Positions 7,685-15,897 of a stretch of DNA of 39,172 nt are shown piece after piece. Both the position numbers and the translations under genes were made by a program. The notes under the pieces are model-generated. The model saw only the letters and a list, made by a program, of their open reading frames with translations. It did not search any database and had not been told where the DNA came from. This DNA comes from Fermentibacter sp964564435 (GTDB taxonomy: Bacteria; Fermentibacterota; Fermentibacteria; Fermentibacterales; Fermentibacteraceae), in contig CAZMAT010000018.1 of NCBI GenBank assembly GCA_964564435.1, positions 1 through 39,172 of the forward strand, read 5' to 3'. How positions within the stretch are numbered: the first letter of the stretch is position 1; each line of letters opens with the position of its first letter.

Positions 7685-8365
7685 TCACTGCCTCAAGAAG
7701 GCGCAGGCCAGGCAGGATCCGTCTATTTCGGTGACAGATGCCTCGAGGCCACGGCTTTCCGCCAGCTCCAGGAACCCCTCACGGTTGAACGTGCCGGACC
7801 GGAAGCCGTCCCTGCATACGATGACCCCGTCCCGCGTCTGTTCACGGTCCAGAGCGCCGAGAAGGCCGGCGGCGGCCTGCGCCTGGAACCACTCTACGCG
7901 TTCCGGCCAGATGGAGGGGGAATAGGTGGAGAAGATCGTCCGCCCTCCAGGCCGGGTGACCCGCAGGGCTTCGTCCAGCAGGGTGCCGGGATCGGCCCCG
8001 AAGGCGCAGATGCCGTTCTGCACGCATATGACAGCATCGAAGGAGGCGTCGCGAAACCCGAGGCCGCAGGCGTCCATCGCCGCGAAGCTCACTGCCCGCG
8101 AACCCCGGGCCTGCTCGATCCCGAGCCTCAGGCTGCCACCTGCATTGTCGATGCCGACGACCACCGGAATCGTTTCGGCCAGCCGGAACGCGACCCTGCC
8201 GTAGCCGCACCCCAGCTCGAGCACGGCGCCAGCGCCTGTGAGGGTCTCCTCCAGATAAGCGACTTCGGCCTCGAGGTATCTGCGTATCCGCGGGGAGGCC
8301 AGCTCGTAGCACCTGCGGAGCCTCTCCCCCGAGAGCCTCTCCCTGTAGTAGCCGGGCTGAGCCAC
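7685..8365 (-). CDS. class I SAM-dependent methyltransferase
   Basis: The 226-residue enzyme has the SAM motif I VLELGCGYGRVAFRLAE around residues 50-66, an acidic loop after strand 2 (VVVGIDNAG), motif II AAMDACGLGF and motif IV SFDAVICVQNGI, with a C-terminal sheet (GSCLACAFLRQ). The start is placed at GTG 8365 because AGGAGGTGGAGG precedes it and the protein then begins MAQPGYYRERLSGERL as relatives do; an ATG at 8425 would add 20 low-complexity residues and lacks an RBS. The substrate is unknown (small molecule rather than rRNA, by size). It is the last gene of a minus-strand run after the GNAT gene and converges on the PP-loop gene. Confidence 0.85.
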   Translation of the reverse strand: MAQPGYYRERLSGERLRRCYELASPRIRRYLEAEVAYLEETLTGAGAVLELGCGYGRVAFRLAETIPVVVGIDNAGGSLRLGIEQARGSRAVSFAAMDACGLGFRDASFDAVICVQNGICAFGADPGTLLDEALRVTRPGGRTIFSTYSPSIWPERVEWFQAQAAAGLLGALDREQTRDGVIVCRDGFRSGTFNREGFLELAESRGLEASVTEIDGSCLACAFLRQ

Positions 8366-8477
8366 CTCTTCGCCTCCACCTCCTGGCGGTATCGTGACCG
8401 GGCCACCCAGGTATGCCGGAGTCATCCAGTCTGCGGGAATTGCGGCTCCAGTCGCAGGTCCTGGGCCGCCGCCCGCC

Positions 8478-9116
8478 CTATCTCACGACGGACCTGATCG
8501 CGATCGAGAAGATCTCCTGGGTGTGGCTGTACCCCTTCTCCTTCGGGGGGAAGCCCGCGTCGAAGGCCTGGGCGGCGCCTTCGTCGATGTTGTAGACGTC
8601 GCTGTATCTGAAGACCCTCCTGCCGGCAGGAGCGGCGTTCCCGCCCAGATCGAGCGCGAGCATTCCGTGGGGGCAGTCTCCGTCAGGGTTGCTCAGGCCG
8701 AAGTCCCTGCCGCTTTTGAAACCGAGCCGGCAGTAGTTGTGCGGATCGCCGAAGATGACGATCATCCCAGCGCCTCTTCCGCGGGCGATGTCCGCGGTGT
8801 GCCTGACGAGGGCGCCGCCGATGCCCCTCCGCTGATGCGACGGCAGCACGCAGAGCGGGCCGAAGCTGACGATCTCGCTCTCGGAGCCGTCCTCTCCGAT
8901 CAGCCACGCCCGCGTGTACATGATGCTCCCCACGATGCGGCCGTCCGATTCCGCGACGAAGTCCAGCTCCGGGATGAAGTCGGGATGGCTCCGCATGACA
9001 TGGGCGAGGTAGTGTTCGCTGCATCCCGGGAAGTAGAGGTTCCAGAACGCCTCCCGGTTCAGCTCCTCCACCTGCCTGTGGTCCTCCGCGGTCTCTCTCC
9101 TTATCGTGAACTCCAT
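8478..9116 (-). CDS. GNAT-family N-acetyltransferase
   Basis: The 212-residue protein starts MEFTIRRETAEDHRQVEELN and has the acetyl-CoA-binding motif A, FGPLCVLPSHQRRGIGGALV (Q/RxxGxG/A), near residues 84-103, then a pyrophosphate helix and GDPHNYCRLGFKSG, the 'yYxrfGF' motif. It transfers acetyl from acetyl-CoA to an amine; acceptor unknown. The ATG at 9116 is separated by one base from the TGA of the metallophosphoesterase gene (9118-9120), so the two should be translationally coupled. The longer upstream frame is a shadow of that gene. Confidence 0.86.
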   Translation of the reverse strand: MEFTIRRETAEDHRQVEELNREAFWNLYFPGCSEHYLAHVMRSHPDFIPELDFVAESDGRIVGSIMYTRAWLIGEDGSESEIVSFGPLCVLPSHQRRGIGGALVRHTADIARGRGAGMIVIFGDPHNYCRLGFKSGRDFGLSNPDGDCPHGMLALDLGGNAAPAGRRVFRYSDVYNIDEGAAQAFDAGFPPKEKGYSHTQEIFSIAIRSVVR

Positions 9117-9117
9117 G

Positions 9118-10722
9118 TCAGTACGCCACCGTCCCCATCGCCGACTCCTCGAAGTCCAGCGGCCATGACCAGGTCGCGCTGCCGTTCGTAGAGAACCTGT
9201 ACATGTGGACGCGGACCTCTCCTTCTCCATCAGCGCCTACTGCGCCGAGGTCCACGCCGATCTCCGCCTCCCAGGAGTCCCCATCCCCGGATGCCGCGGA
9301 CTGCCATCCCCCGTCCCAGGGTGTCACTTCGCCACCCTCGTATCTGATGGCGCTGGATCCGCCGTCGGGAAAGGCCTTGATCCTCCAGCAGGCGCCGTTT
9401 CCGAACACGACCACCCCGAAGGACTCGTCCTCCGGCAGGCAGCCGGGTCCGAGGGCCATGGAGGAATGGAAACGGAGCATGCCGTCGGAGAATCCTGCGA
9501 GAACCTCCATGGGTCCGACTGCGGCGGGGCTGCCGTCCTCTCCTGAGAAGACGGTCTCGGGCAGGCCGCCGTACTCGCCGGGAGCGGCATCACCGTCGAT
9601 CGAGGCGCCCGGGCCGCAGGGGGCGGCAACCATGTATCTGGCTACGGGCCAGCATGTATCGATGACTGCGATCTTCCCGCGGTCGCCGTAGGGCACACGG
9701 GCATGGATCACCGGAGCCGGGAACACCTCCCCCGAAGGTTCGGCGTCGAACTCCACCGTGATGCGACCGAGCGGCTCCAGAGTCACGGACATGCTCTCGG
9801 GGTCGAGTCCCCAGGCGCCCGGCTCCAGCGTTATCTCCACGATGCGCTCTGTCCCCTCCTGCGAGGCCAGCTCGAGGCGCGCGGGGCCCGGACCCGCCAG
9901 AGGTGCGGGTGTGAGCAGCCCGTCGGAGATCCTGTAGAGAAGCTCCTCCTCCGCAACGGTATTCATGTCGCGCGGGTAGACCGCCCTGGGGTCGAGCAGG
10001 GCGAACGAGACGGAGTCGCCGTCGACAGTCAGCCAGCCGACCTGGGGAAGGCATCCCGACTCGACCGACTCGGTTCCGTAGTCGCCCCCGGAGGTACCCA
10101 TGGTTATGTACTCGACTCCATCCACCCTCTCCCAGGCATAGGTGTGGATGTGACCGGCGAGCACCGCCTCGAGATCGGCACTCACGACCGCTGCGCGAAG
10201 ACGGGCCAGTGCCTCGGGCTCGTCGTCCCACAGGATCCAGAAGGGCTTGTGGGTCACCATGACGGCTGTTTCCGAGGGGTCGACCAGCGCGAGCAGCGAG
10301 TCGAGGCGCCCGAGGCAGCCGTCGTCAGGGTAATCGTATCTGGATGTATCCCAGACGACGAAGACGACGCCCCCGACCTCCTCGATCCTGTCGGGAGCCG
10401 AACCCGTCCTCGACCGCCAGACGGGCTCGGCGACGTCGTAGGTGATGTCATGGTTGCCCGGGACCATCACGAACGGGAGATCCCCGAGGATGCTCCCCGT
10501 CATACCCAGCACGTGGTCCCACTGCTCGCCGATCGCGTCGGCATCCTCGGTATAGCCGTCGACCAGGTCGCCAACGTTCACGACCATGTCGGGAGACATG
10601 GCCGAGATCGCCTCGAGACTTGCGGCGAACTCGGCGTCGTCGGGACCGCCGGTCCTGTCGCCGAGAACGGCGATCCTCACCGGCGACGCAGCCACAGCAA
10701 GCGCCATCAGAAATGGTATCAC
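9118..10722 (-). CDS. secreted calcineurin-like metallophosphoesterase with C-terminal CBM9/DOMON-like domain
   Basis: The 534-residue protein has a short signal sequence (MIPFLMALAVAASP) and the metallophosphoesterase motifs in order: VLGDRTGG (in place of DxH), VVNVGDLVDG, VPGNHD, VTHKP and LAGHIHTY, all within residues 18-195. The first motif has Arg where a metal-binding His is common, a variant also seen in exported family members. The C-terminal 150 residues (from GASIDGDAAPGEYGG, with SWEAEIGVDL near the end) look like a CBM9/DOMON-type sandwich. It probably hydrolyses a phosphoester in the periplasm or outside the cell. The start is GTG 10722 behind GGAGGAGG. The GNAT gene follows after one base. 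Confidence 0.84.
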   Translation of the reverse strand: MIPFLMALAVAASPVRIAVLGDRTGGPDDAEFAASLEAISAMSPDMVVNVGDLVDGYTEDADAIGEQWDHVLGMTGSILGDLPFVMVPGNHDITYDVAEPVWRSRTGSAPDRIEEVGGVVFVVWDTSRYDYPDDGCLGRLDSLLALVDPSETAVMVTHKPFWILWDDEPEALARLRAAVVSADLEAVLAGHIHTYAWERVDGVEYITMGTSGGDYGTESVESGCLPQVGWLTVDGDSVSFALLDPRAVYPRDMNTVAEEELLYRISDGLLTPAPLAGPGPARLELASQEGTERIVEITLEPGAWGLDPESMSVTLEPLGRITVEFDAEPSGEVFPAPVIHARVPYGDRGKIAVIDTCWPVARYMVAAPCGPGASIDGDAAPGEYGGLPETVFSGEDGSPAAVGPMEVLAGFSDGMLRFHSSMALGPGCLPEDESFGVVVFGNGACWRIKAFPDGGSSAIRYEGGEVTPWDGGWQSAASGDGDSWEAEIGVDLGAVGADGEGEVRVHMYRFSTNGSATWSWPLDFEESAMGTVAY

Positions 10723-11006
10723 GAGCCTCCTCCATCATGTTCGGACGAGTAGAGCAACCCCGGGGCGATCATAACCCGGCCGCGCAGACAACGGTTGACG
10801 GACTGGTGAACTGGCCGTTCAGACAGGTTCGAACCCTCGACTCACCGTGCGTCAGACTGAAACAAAAGGCCGTACATTGCCTTATCGACGGCACATGACT
10901 GGTTCCCTGCGCCGGGGAACCGGATAATACTGCGGCTGGCATCACGGCCGGGCAGCAGCTCCAGGGCACGCCCGGTCTTTCAAACGCCCAACGGAGGTTG
11001 TCTCGG

Positions 11007-12008
11007 ATGGTCGCTCTGATTCTGACCCTTGCCATTGCAGGCACGACGCCTTTGGAGATCCTGTCCGTGGAGCCCTGTTCTATTCCGGGGGACGGCGCGT
11101 TCCCGCTGCATCTCGACGGGTTCGAGGCAGGCGCATTCGGTCTTCCCGGCATCACCGCCAGCAGGTTCGTCTATGCCCCGCCCGTGACTAACAGCTGGGC
11201 CGCCTGGACCGTGGAGGCTGATCCGGACGGCGCAATCGTCTGCACGGAGGCCGATCTCTCGGGAGTTCCGGTCATCACGGAGTACCAGCCCGCAGGCGGC
11301 AACGGGAGCCAGGCCCTGGCCTGCGTTACGGGCGCCGACACCCTCTGGAACTGCCTCCTCGAGGGAACGGACGAGTTCGAGAACGGGCCGGTGGTTGCGG
11401 GGTCCCGGGAATCTGGATACCTCCTCAGCAGCCGCCCCGACTGCAACGGCGACTGGACGAGGATCGTCAGGATCACGCCGGAGGGCGATGTCGTCTTTTC
11501 CGTGATCCTCTCCAGCATCTACCTGCTCGACCTCGCGGAACCGGTGGGCGAGATCGGCCCGTCGGTCTCCTCGCTGGGCATGACATCCTCCGGAGACGTG
11601 ATCGTCGCGGGGAGGGTCTCGCAGTGGTTCACCTCGCCCGCTGAGTGGTTCGTGTGCCTGCTGGACGGGGAAACGGGAGCGCCGTTGTGGAAGGCCGTCG
11701 GCTCGGGAATCGGCCTGGCTGCCATCGAACAGGCCATCGAGACTCCCTCTGGAATCGTGATCGGTGTCGGCAAGACATCAGCCCCCCTCGATGGAGAGAC
11801 CTGGATGTGGGGCGAGTGTTTCCCGCTGCTCGTCGTCCTCGGGCCGGACGGGACCCTTGTCGAGGAGGCCTCGGTCGGGCTGGAGTCGGCCGACGGACTG
11901 ACGGGGATCGCAGCGACCGGCACTCCGGGGGTATTCCTGGCTGCGGGGCTCGACACCGGCATGATGAGCGTGGTGCTCGCCAGGATCAGGATTCCGGCCG
12001 CGCTGTAG
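11007..12008 (+). CDS. secreted protein of unknown function, possible beta-propeller
   Basis: The 333-residue product starts MVALILTLAIAGTTP, a signal peptide. ATG 11007 fits GGAGG nine bases upstream better than the TTG at 10998, which touches the RBS. Repeated strands such as GDVIVAGRVSQWF, EWFVCLLDGETGAPLWKAVG and GIVIGVGKTSAPLDGE resemble PQQ/delta-60-type propeller blades, in which each blade reports a value 'by reading a record', but the match is loose. No catalytic motif is seen. It is followed after 91 bases by the HExxH protein in the same direction, possibly co-transcribed. Confidence 0.7.
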   Translation: MVALILTLAIAGTTPLEILSVEPCSIPGDGAFPLHLDGFEAGAFGLPGITASRFVYAPPVTNSWAAWTVEADPDGAIVCTEADLSGVPVITEYQPAGGNGSQALACVTGADTLWNCLLEGTDEFENGPVVAGSRESGYLLSSRPDCNGDWTRIVRITPEGDVVFSVILSSIYLLDLAEPVGEIGPSVSSLGMTSSGDVIVAGRVSQWFTSPAEWFVCLLDGETGAPLWKAVGSGIGLAAIEQAIETPSGIVIGVGKTSAPLDGETWMWGECFPLLVVLGPDGTLVEEASVGLESADGLTGIAATGTPGVFLAAGLDTGMMSVVLARIRIPAAL

Positions 12009-12099
12009 ATCAGATTACCCCGCATGACCCGGTCCGTCATCGCCGGGAACGGAGGGATGCGCTCTGGGATAGATGGGGCATCCCCCTTCGGAGGTGGCG

Positions 12100-12930
12100 G
12101 TGAACCGGAAGTGTAAGCGTATTTTCAGGTTGATCGTGGCTTCGATCGCGGCGGCCGCCGCAGGGCTGCTGTCGTACGCTCTGCTGTTCGGGAAGCTCTT
12201 CCCGTTCTCCCCCGTGGTCATCGGATTCGAGCGGAACGACCTCGACAATGCAGTGGTCTACACCCAGAAGGGGTACGACTTCGGCGACCTCCGCTGGATG
12301 GATACGGTGTTCGGGAGGGTCGAGGAGTTCCACGGCCTCCAGTTCACCTCCCGGCCCAGGATCATCCTGTTCGGCGATGACGGGACCTATGCGCGCCGGT
12401 CGATATCCAGGGCACGCCTCTGCGCCTTCTACAACGGCACGATCGTGGTTTCACCCTGGCTGTCGCGGGAGGACGCCGACGGCACCGTATCGCTCGAAAC
12501 CTACCTCGAGCACGAGCTCTCCCACGTCATCCTCTTCCAGAACCTGGGCATCCCCGCTTCCATCCGCTACCCGAAGTGGCTGCTCGAGGGCATCGCCACC
12601 CTGGCCTCGCGCCAGATGGGAACGACGTTCTACCCGGACTCGGCAGAGACGGTGCGGCTCATCGCTGAAGGCAACTGGATGCCCCCCGGGCTATTCGGTA
12701 CGGATGCCGAGGATGCTGTGATACTGGATGTGGAGAACCGGATGCCCTTCGTCTACTGCGAGTTCGCACTCATCGTGGATGATCTCGTCGAGAGGTACGG
12801 GCGCGACCGCTTCCAGGAGTACATGACCGGGCACACGTTCTGGAGTGATCCGGACGAGGTTTTCGAGAGGACATACGGACTTGAGTTCGATGATCACCTA
12901 TCATCATTCAGATCAGATATCTGCCATTGA
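12100..12930 (+). CDS. membrane-anchored HExxH metallopeptidase (gluzincin, peptidase MA-like)
   Basis: The 276-residue protein has a basic N-terminus and one membrane span (RLIVASIAAAAAGLLSYALL), so the rest is likely outside the cytoplasm. The zinc site is LEHELSHVILF (HExxH, near residues 143-147) followed about 25 residues later by WLLEGIATL, which supplies the third ligand Glu, as in peptidase MA/DUF-type gluzincins. The GTG at 12100 is chosen because GGAGGT is at 12090-12095; an ATG at 12073 would precede the RBS. Its substrate is unknown. A short hairpin lies 14 bases after the stop, between it and the convergent lipoprotein gene. Confidence 0.82.
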   Translation: MNRKCKRIFRLIVASIAAAAAGLLSYALLFGKLFPFSPVVIGFERNDLDNAVVYTQKGYDFGDLRWMDTVFGRVEEFHGLQFTSRPRIILFGDDGTYARRSISRARLCAFYNGTIVVSPWLSREDADGTVSLETYLEHELSHVILFQNLGIPASIRYPKWLLEGIATLASRQMGTTFYPDSAETVRLIAEGNWMPPGLFGTDAEDAVILDVENRMPFVYCEFALIVDDLVERYGRDRFQEYMTGHTFWSDPDEVFERTYGLEFDDHLSSFRSDICH

Positions 12931-12943
12931 GATTAAGTTAAAG

Positions 12944-12958
12944 TAAAGCATTGCTTTA
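12944..12958. terminator. short hairpin between convergent genes
   Basis: TAAAGC-ATT-GCTTTA sits in an AT-rich patch between genes ending at 12930 (+) and 13005 (-). It could end transcription from either side, but the stem is only 6 bp. Confidence 0.35.
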
Positions 12959-13004
12959 TGACTGCATCTGAAGCATCTGAAACCAGGAACCGACCGGGGC
13001 GGGG

Positions 13005-13928
13005 TCAGGGCTGGAGCTCGGCGAGGTTGAAGTCGACCCAGAAGAGGCCGCTTTCCTGTGAGGTCTGCGCGGCAAGTGCCTCGCCGATATCCGCAGGGGG
13101 CGACTCGAGCTCGTCCCACCAGACCCTGTCGGCCTCGCAGCCGTACTGGAAGAACACCCGGTTCGGCGCGAATTCCTCCGCCCAGGCCGCCATGTCGGCC
13201 AGGTAGCCCTCCATGTCGGAGTAGCCCTGCCCGTCGTCGACGAAGATCAGATCCCCCCGGTACGACGGAGGCATGAACGCCGGGTCCCAGTGCTTCAGGA
13301 AGAGCCCCCGGTCGGAGCCGTATGACTGGAGATGAGTCTCCCAGGCCTCCGCCGTGGCGTCTTCCACGGGGGTTCCCTCCCCGCCCTCGGTGACGTTCCC
13401 GTACCACTCCACGTCGACGCCGAAGCCGATGACGCAGGGGTGATCGTCGTACCTGTCCATCACGAGCGCGATGAGAGCATCCACGTCGGCGAAGCCGGGC
13501 TCGACCTGCAGGAAGACACTGATGCCGCACTGGTCGAACCAGTCCAGGTATTCCTCGTGCAGATCCTCGTCCGAGAAGCTGACATGGGGATAGGTTCCCC
13601 CGTCCGACGGGAACTCGAGGTTGATGCCATCGATGCCCTCATCGACAGTCCCGACCACCCAGAGGGCGCAGGGGGTCGAGCCTGGGAAGGCGGAGGACAT
13701 GGCCTCGATGCAGTCCTGCCAGCCGGCGGGATCGGGGTAGGGGTCGGCACCGTAGCTCGAAGACCTGACGCCTGCATATCCCACATCGCCCGTCCAGTCA
13801 GGCCCCGACGGGGAGTCCGATCCGCAGCCGGACGAGGCCAGCATCAGGGAGGCGGCAATGGCGGAAAGGGATGTGCATATCATTCCCAGTACACGACAAG
13901 GCTCTGCGCGAAGAGAATAATCCGACAT
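13005..13928 (-). CDS. lipoprotein of unknown function, possible TIM-barrel fold
   Basis: The 307-residue product carries a lipoprotein signal (SAIAASLMLASSGCGSD). The mature part has alternating strand-helix segments with conserved-looking acidic strands (VVGTVDEGIDGINLEF, ISVFLQVEPGFADVDALIAL, VIGFGVDVEWYGN, DLIFVDDGQGYSDM, RVFFQYG), as in glycosidase-like TIM barrels; EW and DD pairs could be catalytic, but no family was identified. ATG 13928 has AGGAAGG six bases upstream; a later ATG would give a shorter signal but lacks an RBS. It is divergent from the next gene across 121 bases. Confidence 0.72.
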   Translation of the reverse strand: MSDYSLRAEPCRVLGMICTSLSAIAASLMLASSGCGSDSPSGPDWTGDVGYAGVRSSSYGADPYPDPAGWQDCIEAMSSAFPGSTPCALWVVGTVDEGIDGINLEFPSDGGTYPHVSFSDEDLHEEYLDWFDQCGISVFLQVEPGFADVDALIALVMDRYDDHPCVIGFGVDVEWYGNVTEGGEGTPVEDATAEAWETHLQSYGSDRGLFLKHWDPAFMPPSYRGDLIFVDDGQGYSDMEGYLADMAAWAEEFAPNRVFFQYGCEADRVWWDELESPPADIGEALAAQTSQESGLFWVDFNLAELQP

Positions 13929-13978
13929 CCCCGGCCTTCCTCGTTGAAACCCGTTGCCGCCCGGCTGACTCCGTGCAA

Positions 13979-14007
13979 TTGCGCGGGAGCGCCGGCCGGG
14001 TTACAAT
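13979..14007 (+). promoter_or_regulatory. sigma-70-type promoter candidate
   Basis: TTGCGC (13979-13984), 17-base spacer, TACAAT (14002-14007). The start codon lies 43 bases further on. Confidence 0.5.
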
Positions 14008-14049
14008 ACCCCGGCACCGGATGATAACGGTACGATCGATGGAGGGGAT

Positions 14050-14853
14050 ATGAAGAAGACATCGTTTGTTTGCGCATGTGCGATCCTCGCCGTTGCGGCA
14101 GGCTGCGGAGACCCGTCGTCGCCTACGGGAACGCTGCCGCAGGTCACCGGCCTCGTGGTGGTCGACTCCCTCTGCGAGGGAACCGAAGTCTGTCTGAGGT
14201 GGAACTCGGTGCCCGACGTTGACGGATACAGGCTCTACTGGTCCGAGACCACGGGCGCGTGGGATGAACTGGTCAACATCGTGGACACCACATATGTCGA
14301 CGACGTCTCGACCCATGACGGCGGAGCCGGCTACTATACCGTCCTCGCCTTCAAGGGAGTGGACACCTCAGAGGATTACGCCGATTACGCAAACACCCTC
14401 GCCAACACGTGCGGGAGCTATACGCTCTGGATAGGCGGATCATCGCTGGACAGTCTGGATGCCATCATTTTCGGGGAGGAGGAGGGGCTTCGAGGGATTG
14501 CGGGAGATGTAACCTTCCTTCAGGACGCATACTGCTATCAAGCACCTTCCTCAGAGCATATAGCCCTCTATTCCGGCGATGTCCCTCCCTATGGAGACGG
14601 GAACAGCGTCATCATGGCAAACGGTGACAACCCACGGATCGCTCCGGCCTCGGGGTATGTCGATTCGTTGTCGCTGTTCGAATCCGACAGGCTGTTCATC
14701 GAGCTGGAGAGCGGCAACTTCGTCAAGATGAGCATAACGGACATGCCTGAGGATACCGTGGTGGTCGGCTCGGACACCCTTTGGATATCTGGAGTTGAGT
14801 TCTACTACTGGTACCAGCCCATACCGAACCTGAGGATCTTCGGCAGCTACTAG
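14050..14853 (+). CDS. fibronectin type III lipoprotein
   Basis: The 267-residue product has a lipoprotein signal (FVCACAILAVAAGCGDPSS) and then one Fn3 domain over residues about 32-110 (LPQVTGLVVVDSLCEGTEVC, LRWNSVPDVDGYRLYWSET, GGAGYYTVLAF). The C-terminal half (residues 120-267) is rich in Tyr, Asp and Ser and unrecognised. It is probably anchored in the outer membrane or facing the periplasm. GGAGGGG six bases before ATG is a good RBS. A perfect 12-bp hairpin follows the stop, so it is likely monocistronic. Confidence 0.78.
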   Translation: MKKTSFVCACAILAVAAGCGDPSSPTGTLPQVTGLVVVDSLCEGTEVCLRWNSVPDVDGYRLYWSETTGAWDELVNIVDTTYVDDVSTHDGGAGYYTVLAFKGVDTSEDYADYANTLANTCGSYTLWIGGSSLDSLDAIIFGEEEGLRGIAGDVTFLQDAYCYQAPSSEHIALYSGDVPPYGDGNSVIMANGDNPRIAPASGYVDSLSLFESDRLFIELESGNFVKMSITDMPEDTVVVGSDTLWISGVEFYYWYQPIPNLRIFGSY

Positions 14854-14855
14854 AC

Positions 14856-14883
14856 GGTCATTTCCGAGTCATCGGAAATGACC
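14856..14883 (+). terminator. perfect 12-bp hairpin after the Fn3 lipoprotein gene
   Basis: GGTCATTTCCGA, loop GTCA, TCGGAAATGACC. It begins three bases after the TAG. No T-run follows, so it may be an RNA-stabilising hairpin or the first unit of the hairpin cluster that follows. Confidence 0.5.
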
Positions 14884-14893
14884 AGGCCCGACA

Positions 14894-15158
14894 GCGGTTC
14901 ACCATCCAGTGCATGCTCCGCTTGGTGAACCGCGAGAGGGCCGGAGCGTACTTCCTCAGACGAACCAGCAGGGCTTGCATCAATGCGTTTCGACGGAGCC
15001 AGGAAGACTTGCACGCGCACTCGCGGCCTTCTTCGAAAACCGCTGTAGCGCTACGTATCATTTTGCAGGGCCGAAATGAAGGGCAAGTCAAGCATTTCAA
15101 ACCAGAAAGCGTCCGGGGGGAAAGCGTCCGGGGCGGGGGCGGCTTTGCAGGGTTCCGC
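14894..15158. repeat. hairpin-rich intergenic cluster 1
   Basis: The 388-base gap between two lipoprotein genes holds several hairpins: GCGGTTCACC / GGTGAACCGC (14894-14903 and 14924-14933), the conserved module at 15009-15054, CATTTTGC-AGG-GCCGAAATG (15059-15078), and a 15-base tandem repeat with core AAAGCGTCCGGGG (15106 and 15121). The GC-AGG-GC apex and the 15009 module recur near 28 kb. No coding frame is convincing. The last 80 bases before 15242 hold no clear promoter. Confidence 0.6.
15009..15054 (+). repeat. structured module, copy 1 (pairs with 28847-28894)
   Basis: The 5' flank TGCACGCGCACTCGCGG and 3' flank CCGCTGTAGCGCTAC enclose a variable loop. The other copy has A for G twice in the 5' flank and T for C twice in the 3' flank, exactly at positions that pair (GCRC with GYGC, GCRG with CYGC). 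Confidence 0.6.
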
Positions 15159-15241
15159 GCGGGTTTCATATTCCGGGACTGTGCCGATTACAGCGTCCTA
15201 GCCGTCGACATTCCGAACTGGACCGCATCGAAGGGAGTGCT

Positions 15242-15832
15242 ATGCCGAGGATCCTGCTGATCGTGGTTGCGCTGCTGGTCACCGTTTTCGCCGGCTGCGG
15301 CGAGAAGCCGGCGGACAATGCTGCCGCGGATTCCACCGCTGTGACCACCGATGCGCCCGAGACGCCTGAGACCCCCGCCCTGAGCGAGACGATCACCCTC
15401 CCCGCAGGATGGGAGATCAACGACGCCCTGACCCCCGCCGAGGTCGAGGCGGTCATGGGCCGCACCGGCTTCCAGACCTGGGCCGAGACGCTCAGCGACC
15501 CGGCCGCCGGCAAGCCCCAGGGCAGCTTCTATGACGGACAGCTCGCGGCCTCCACGGTCAACTTCCTCGTCTACTGCGCCGAGGGCCAGAGCAACTACGA
15601 CAGGGTGCTCGCATTCGTGCAGAACCCGGTCGAGGTGCAGAACGAGATGTGGGACCAGGCCGTGACAGGCGAGATGACCGACGCCGGCTCCACCCTGGCC
15701 GCCATCCTGGTCCGCAGGGGCGACGTCTGCATCAGGATCAGGTACAACGTCGAGATCTACCCCGAGCTCGACAGGACCGCGACCCTCACCGCGCTCGCGG
15801 AGCTTCTGATCAACAGGCTGTACGCACAGTAG
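15242..15832 (+). CDS. lipoprotein of unknown function
   Basis: The 196-residue product has a lipoprotein signal (LLIVVALLVTVFAGCGEKPA) and a low-complexity linker rich in Ala, Thr, Pro and Glu (residues 21-55). The globular part (residues 60-196: LTPAEVEAVMGRTGFQTW, GSFYDGQLAASTVNFLVYCA, VRRGDVCIRIRYN) resembles periplasmic lipoproteins that have a two-domain alpha/beta 'DUF3558-like' layout, but that is not firm. GGGAG before the ATG is an adequate RBS. A strong intrinsic terminator follows, marking a single-gene transcript. Confidence 0.75.
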   Translation: MPRILLIVVALLVTVFAGCGEKPADNAAADSTAVTTDAPETPETPALSETITLPAGWEINDALTPAEVEAVMGRTGFQTWAETLSDPAAGKPQGSFYDGQLAASTVNFLVYCAEGQSNYDRVLAFVQNPVEVQNEMWDQAVTGEMTDAGSTLAAILVRRGDVCIRIRYNVEIYPELDRTATLTALAELLINRLYAQ

Positions 15833-15852
15833 TCCGACGGATCCGATACGGA

Positions 15853-15878
15853 GGAGGCCGCGGGCGACCGCGGCCTCC
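15853..15878 (+). terminator. strong intrinsic terminator
   Basis: GGAGGCCGCGG, loop GCGA, CCGCGGCCTCC makes an 11-bp perfect GC stem, followed by CTCCTTTTCT. It ends the lipoprotein transcript 20 bases after its stop. Confidence 0.85.
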
Positions 15879-15897
15879 CTCCTTTTCTGAAGACTCG

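Noticed and set aside
10826..10852. T-loop-like sequence GGTTCGAACC between the metallophosphoesterase and the next gene
   Set aside because: No acceptor, D-arm or anticodon arm can be folded around it, so it is not a tRNA or a recognisable tRNA fragment.
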